A DNA stretch of 25,151 nt from JBCBWG01 sp036804185. Lineage in GTDB: Bacteria; Pseudomonadota; Alphaproteobacteria; Rhizobiales; Hyphomicrobiaceae. Position numbers and translations under genes: made by a program. Positions 24,931 to 25,151 of this stretch are shown here, in pieces. The stretch covers positions 1 through 25,151 of the forward strand of contig JBHJOC010000061.1 in assembly GCA_050330095.1 (NCBI GenBank). Direction: 5' to 3'. The first letter of the stretch is position 1, and every line of letters starts with the position of its first letter. The notes beneath the pieces were generated by a model. It ran no database searches. It was not told where the DNA came from and was given only the letters and a program-made list of their open reading frames with translations.

Positions 24931-25078
24931 GAACTCTGGCCCATTCGTTTGGCATGGCGCGCATGCGGTGATCGTCCTCAAGACATTGTCGGCAGCATCG
25001 ATGCGTCGTCACCAGGATTGCATGGGCCACTTCACACACGGGTTCCGGGCTGTGCCTGATGAGCCCCCGCCAATGACT

Positions 25079-25126
25079 GGTACCGCCGGTACCGCCGATC
25101 AGAAGTCCCTGCACCATCCGCAACAC
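25079..25126. repeat. Bulged hairpin repeat, copy H (truncated)
   Basis: Contains the left arm of the B type (GGTACCGCCGATCAGAAGTCCCTG region, 25088-25111) and the whole loop beginning CACCATCCGC, which matches copies B and E. The 3' arm expected after the loop is absent: the sequence continues with AGGAGGCTGACAG. A 9-bp direct duplication GGTACCGCC (25079-25087 and 25088-25096) marks its left end. It lies about 150 nt upstream of aapQ. Confidence 0.8.
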
Positions 25127-25151
25127 GCGCCTGAGGAGGCTGACAGACGAC

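Noticed and set aside
1..25151. Insertion sequence or phage that might mobilise the repeats
   Set aside because: No transposase, RAYT-like (Y1) transposase, integrase or phage gene is visible in the window, and no target duplication flanks the copies apart from the 9-bp repeat at copy H.

Overview
The window looks like a chromosomal segment of a high-GC alphaproteobacterium, most likely order Hyphomicrobiales (Rhizobiales). This is inferred from gene content: an Aap-type general amino-acid permease pair, the DUF1285 / MoxR / DUF58 / DUF4159 neighbourhood, a bactofilin, and a very long AsmA/YhdP-like protein. No rRNA, tRNA, CRISPR array, transposase or phage gene was seen.

Layout. Positions 1-242 hold three adjacent long hairpin repeats, followed by a metallo-beta-lactamase-fold hydrolase of the persulfide dioxygenase type (577-1461, +). 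A small unknown protein (1604-1978, -) and a DUF218/YdcF-like protein (2267-3070, +) come next. A minus-strand cluster (5632 down to 3052) encodes a ketopantoate-reductase-like enzyme, an AhpD/CMD-like protein and an SDR without the usual YxxxK. A CoxD-like AAA+ ATPase (5877-6833, -) and a DUF1285 protein (6964-7527, -) follow. Divergent from them is a tight plus-strand operon (7925-15255): MoxR ATPase, DUF58 protein, BatA-N/DUF4159 membrane protein and a VWA/GATase-like membrane protein. Together these resemble a Bat-like envelope-associated MoxR/VWA system whose substrate is unknown. Then come an L-2-hydroxyglutarate-oxidase-like flavoenzyme (-), a repeat-filled gap, a bactofilin (-), a Bcp-type peroxiredoxin (-), a 1274-residue AsmA/YhdP-like protein (+), another repeat-filled gap, and aapM and aapQ (-).

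The most unusual signal is a dispersed family of long bulged hairpins, about nine copies, in four intergenic regions (1-242, 16655-16977, 22161-22403, 25079-25126). Well-preserved copies share one architecture: an outer stem of 6-10 bp (often ending in CTAG), a bulge of 3-6 nt on one arm only (AAAA or its complement in most), an inner stem of 8-16 bp, and a loop of about 22-29 nt. Inner-stem sequences differ between copies while base pairing is kept, which suggests selection for structure. Copies abut one another, occur in both bulge orientations and in different orders, and one supplies the stop codon of the AsmA-like gene. No mobilising gene is visible.
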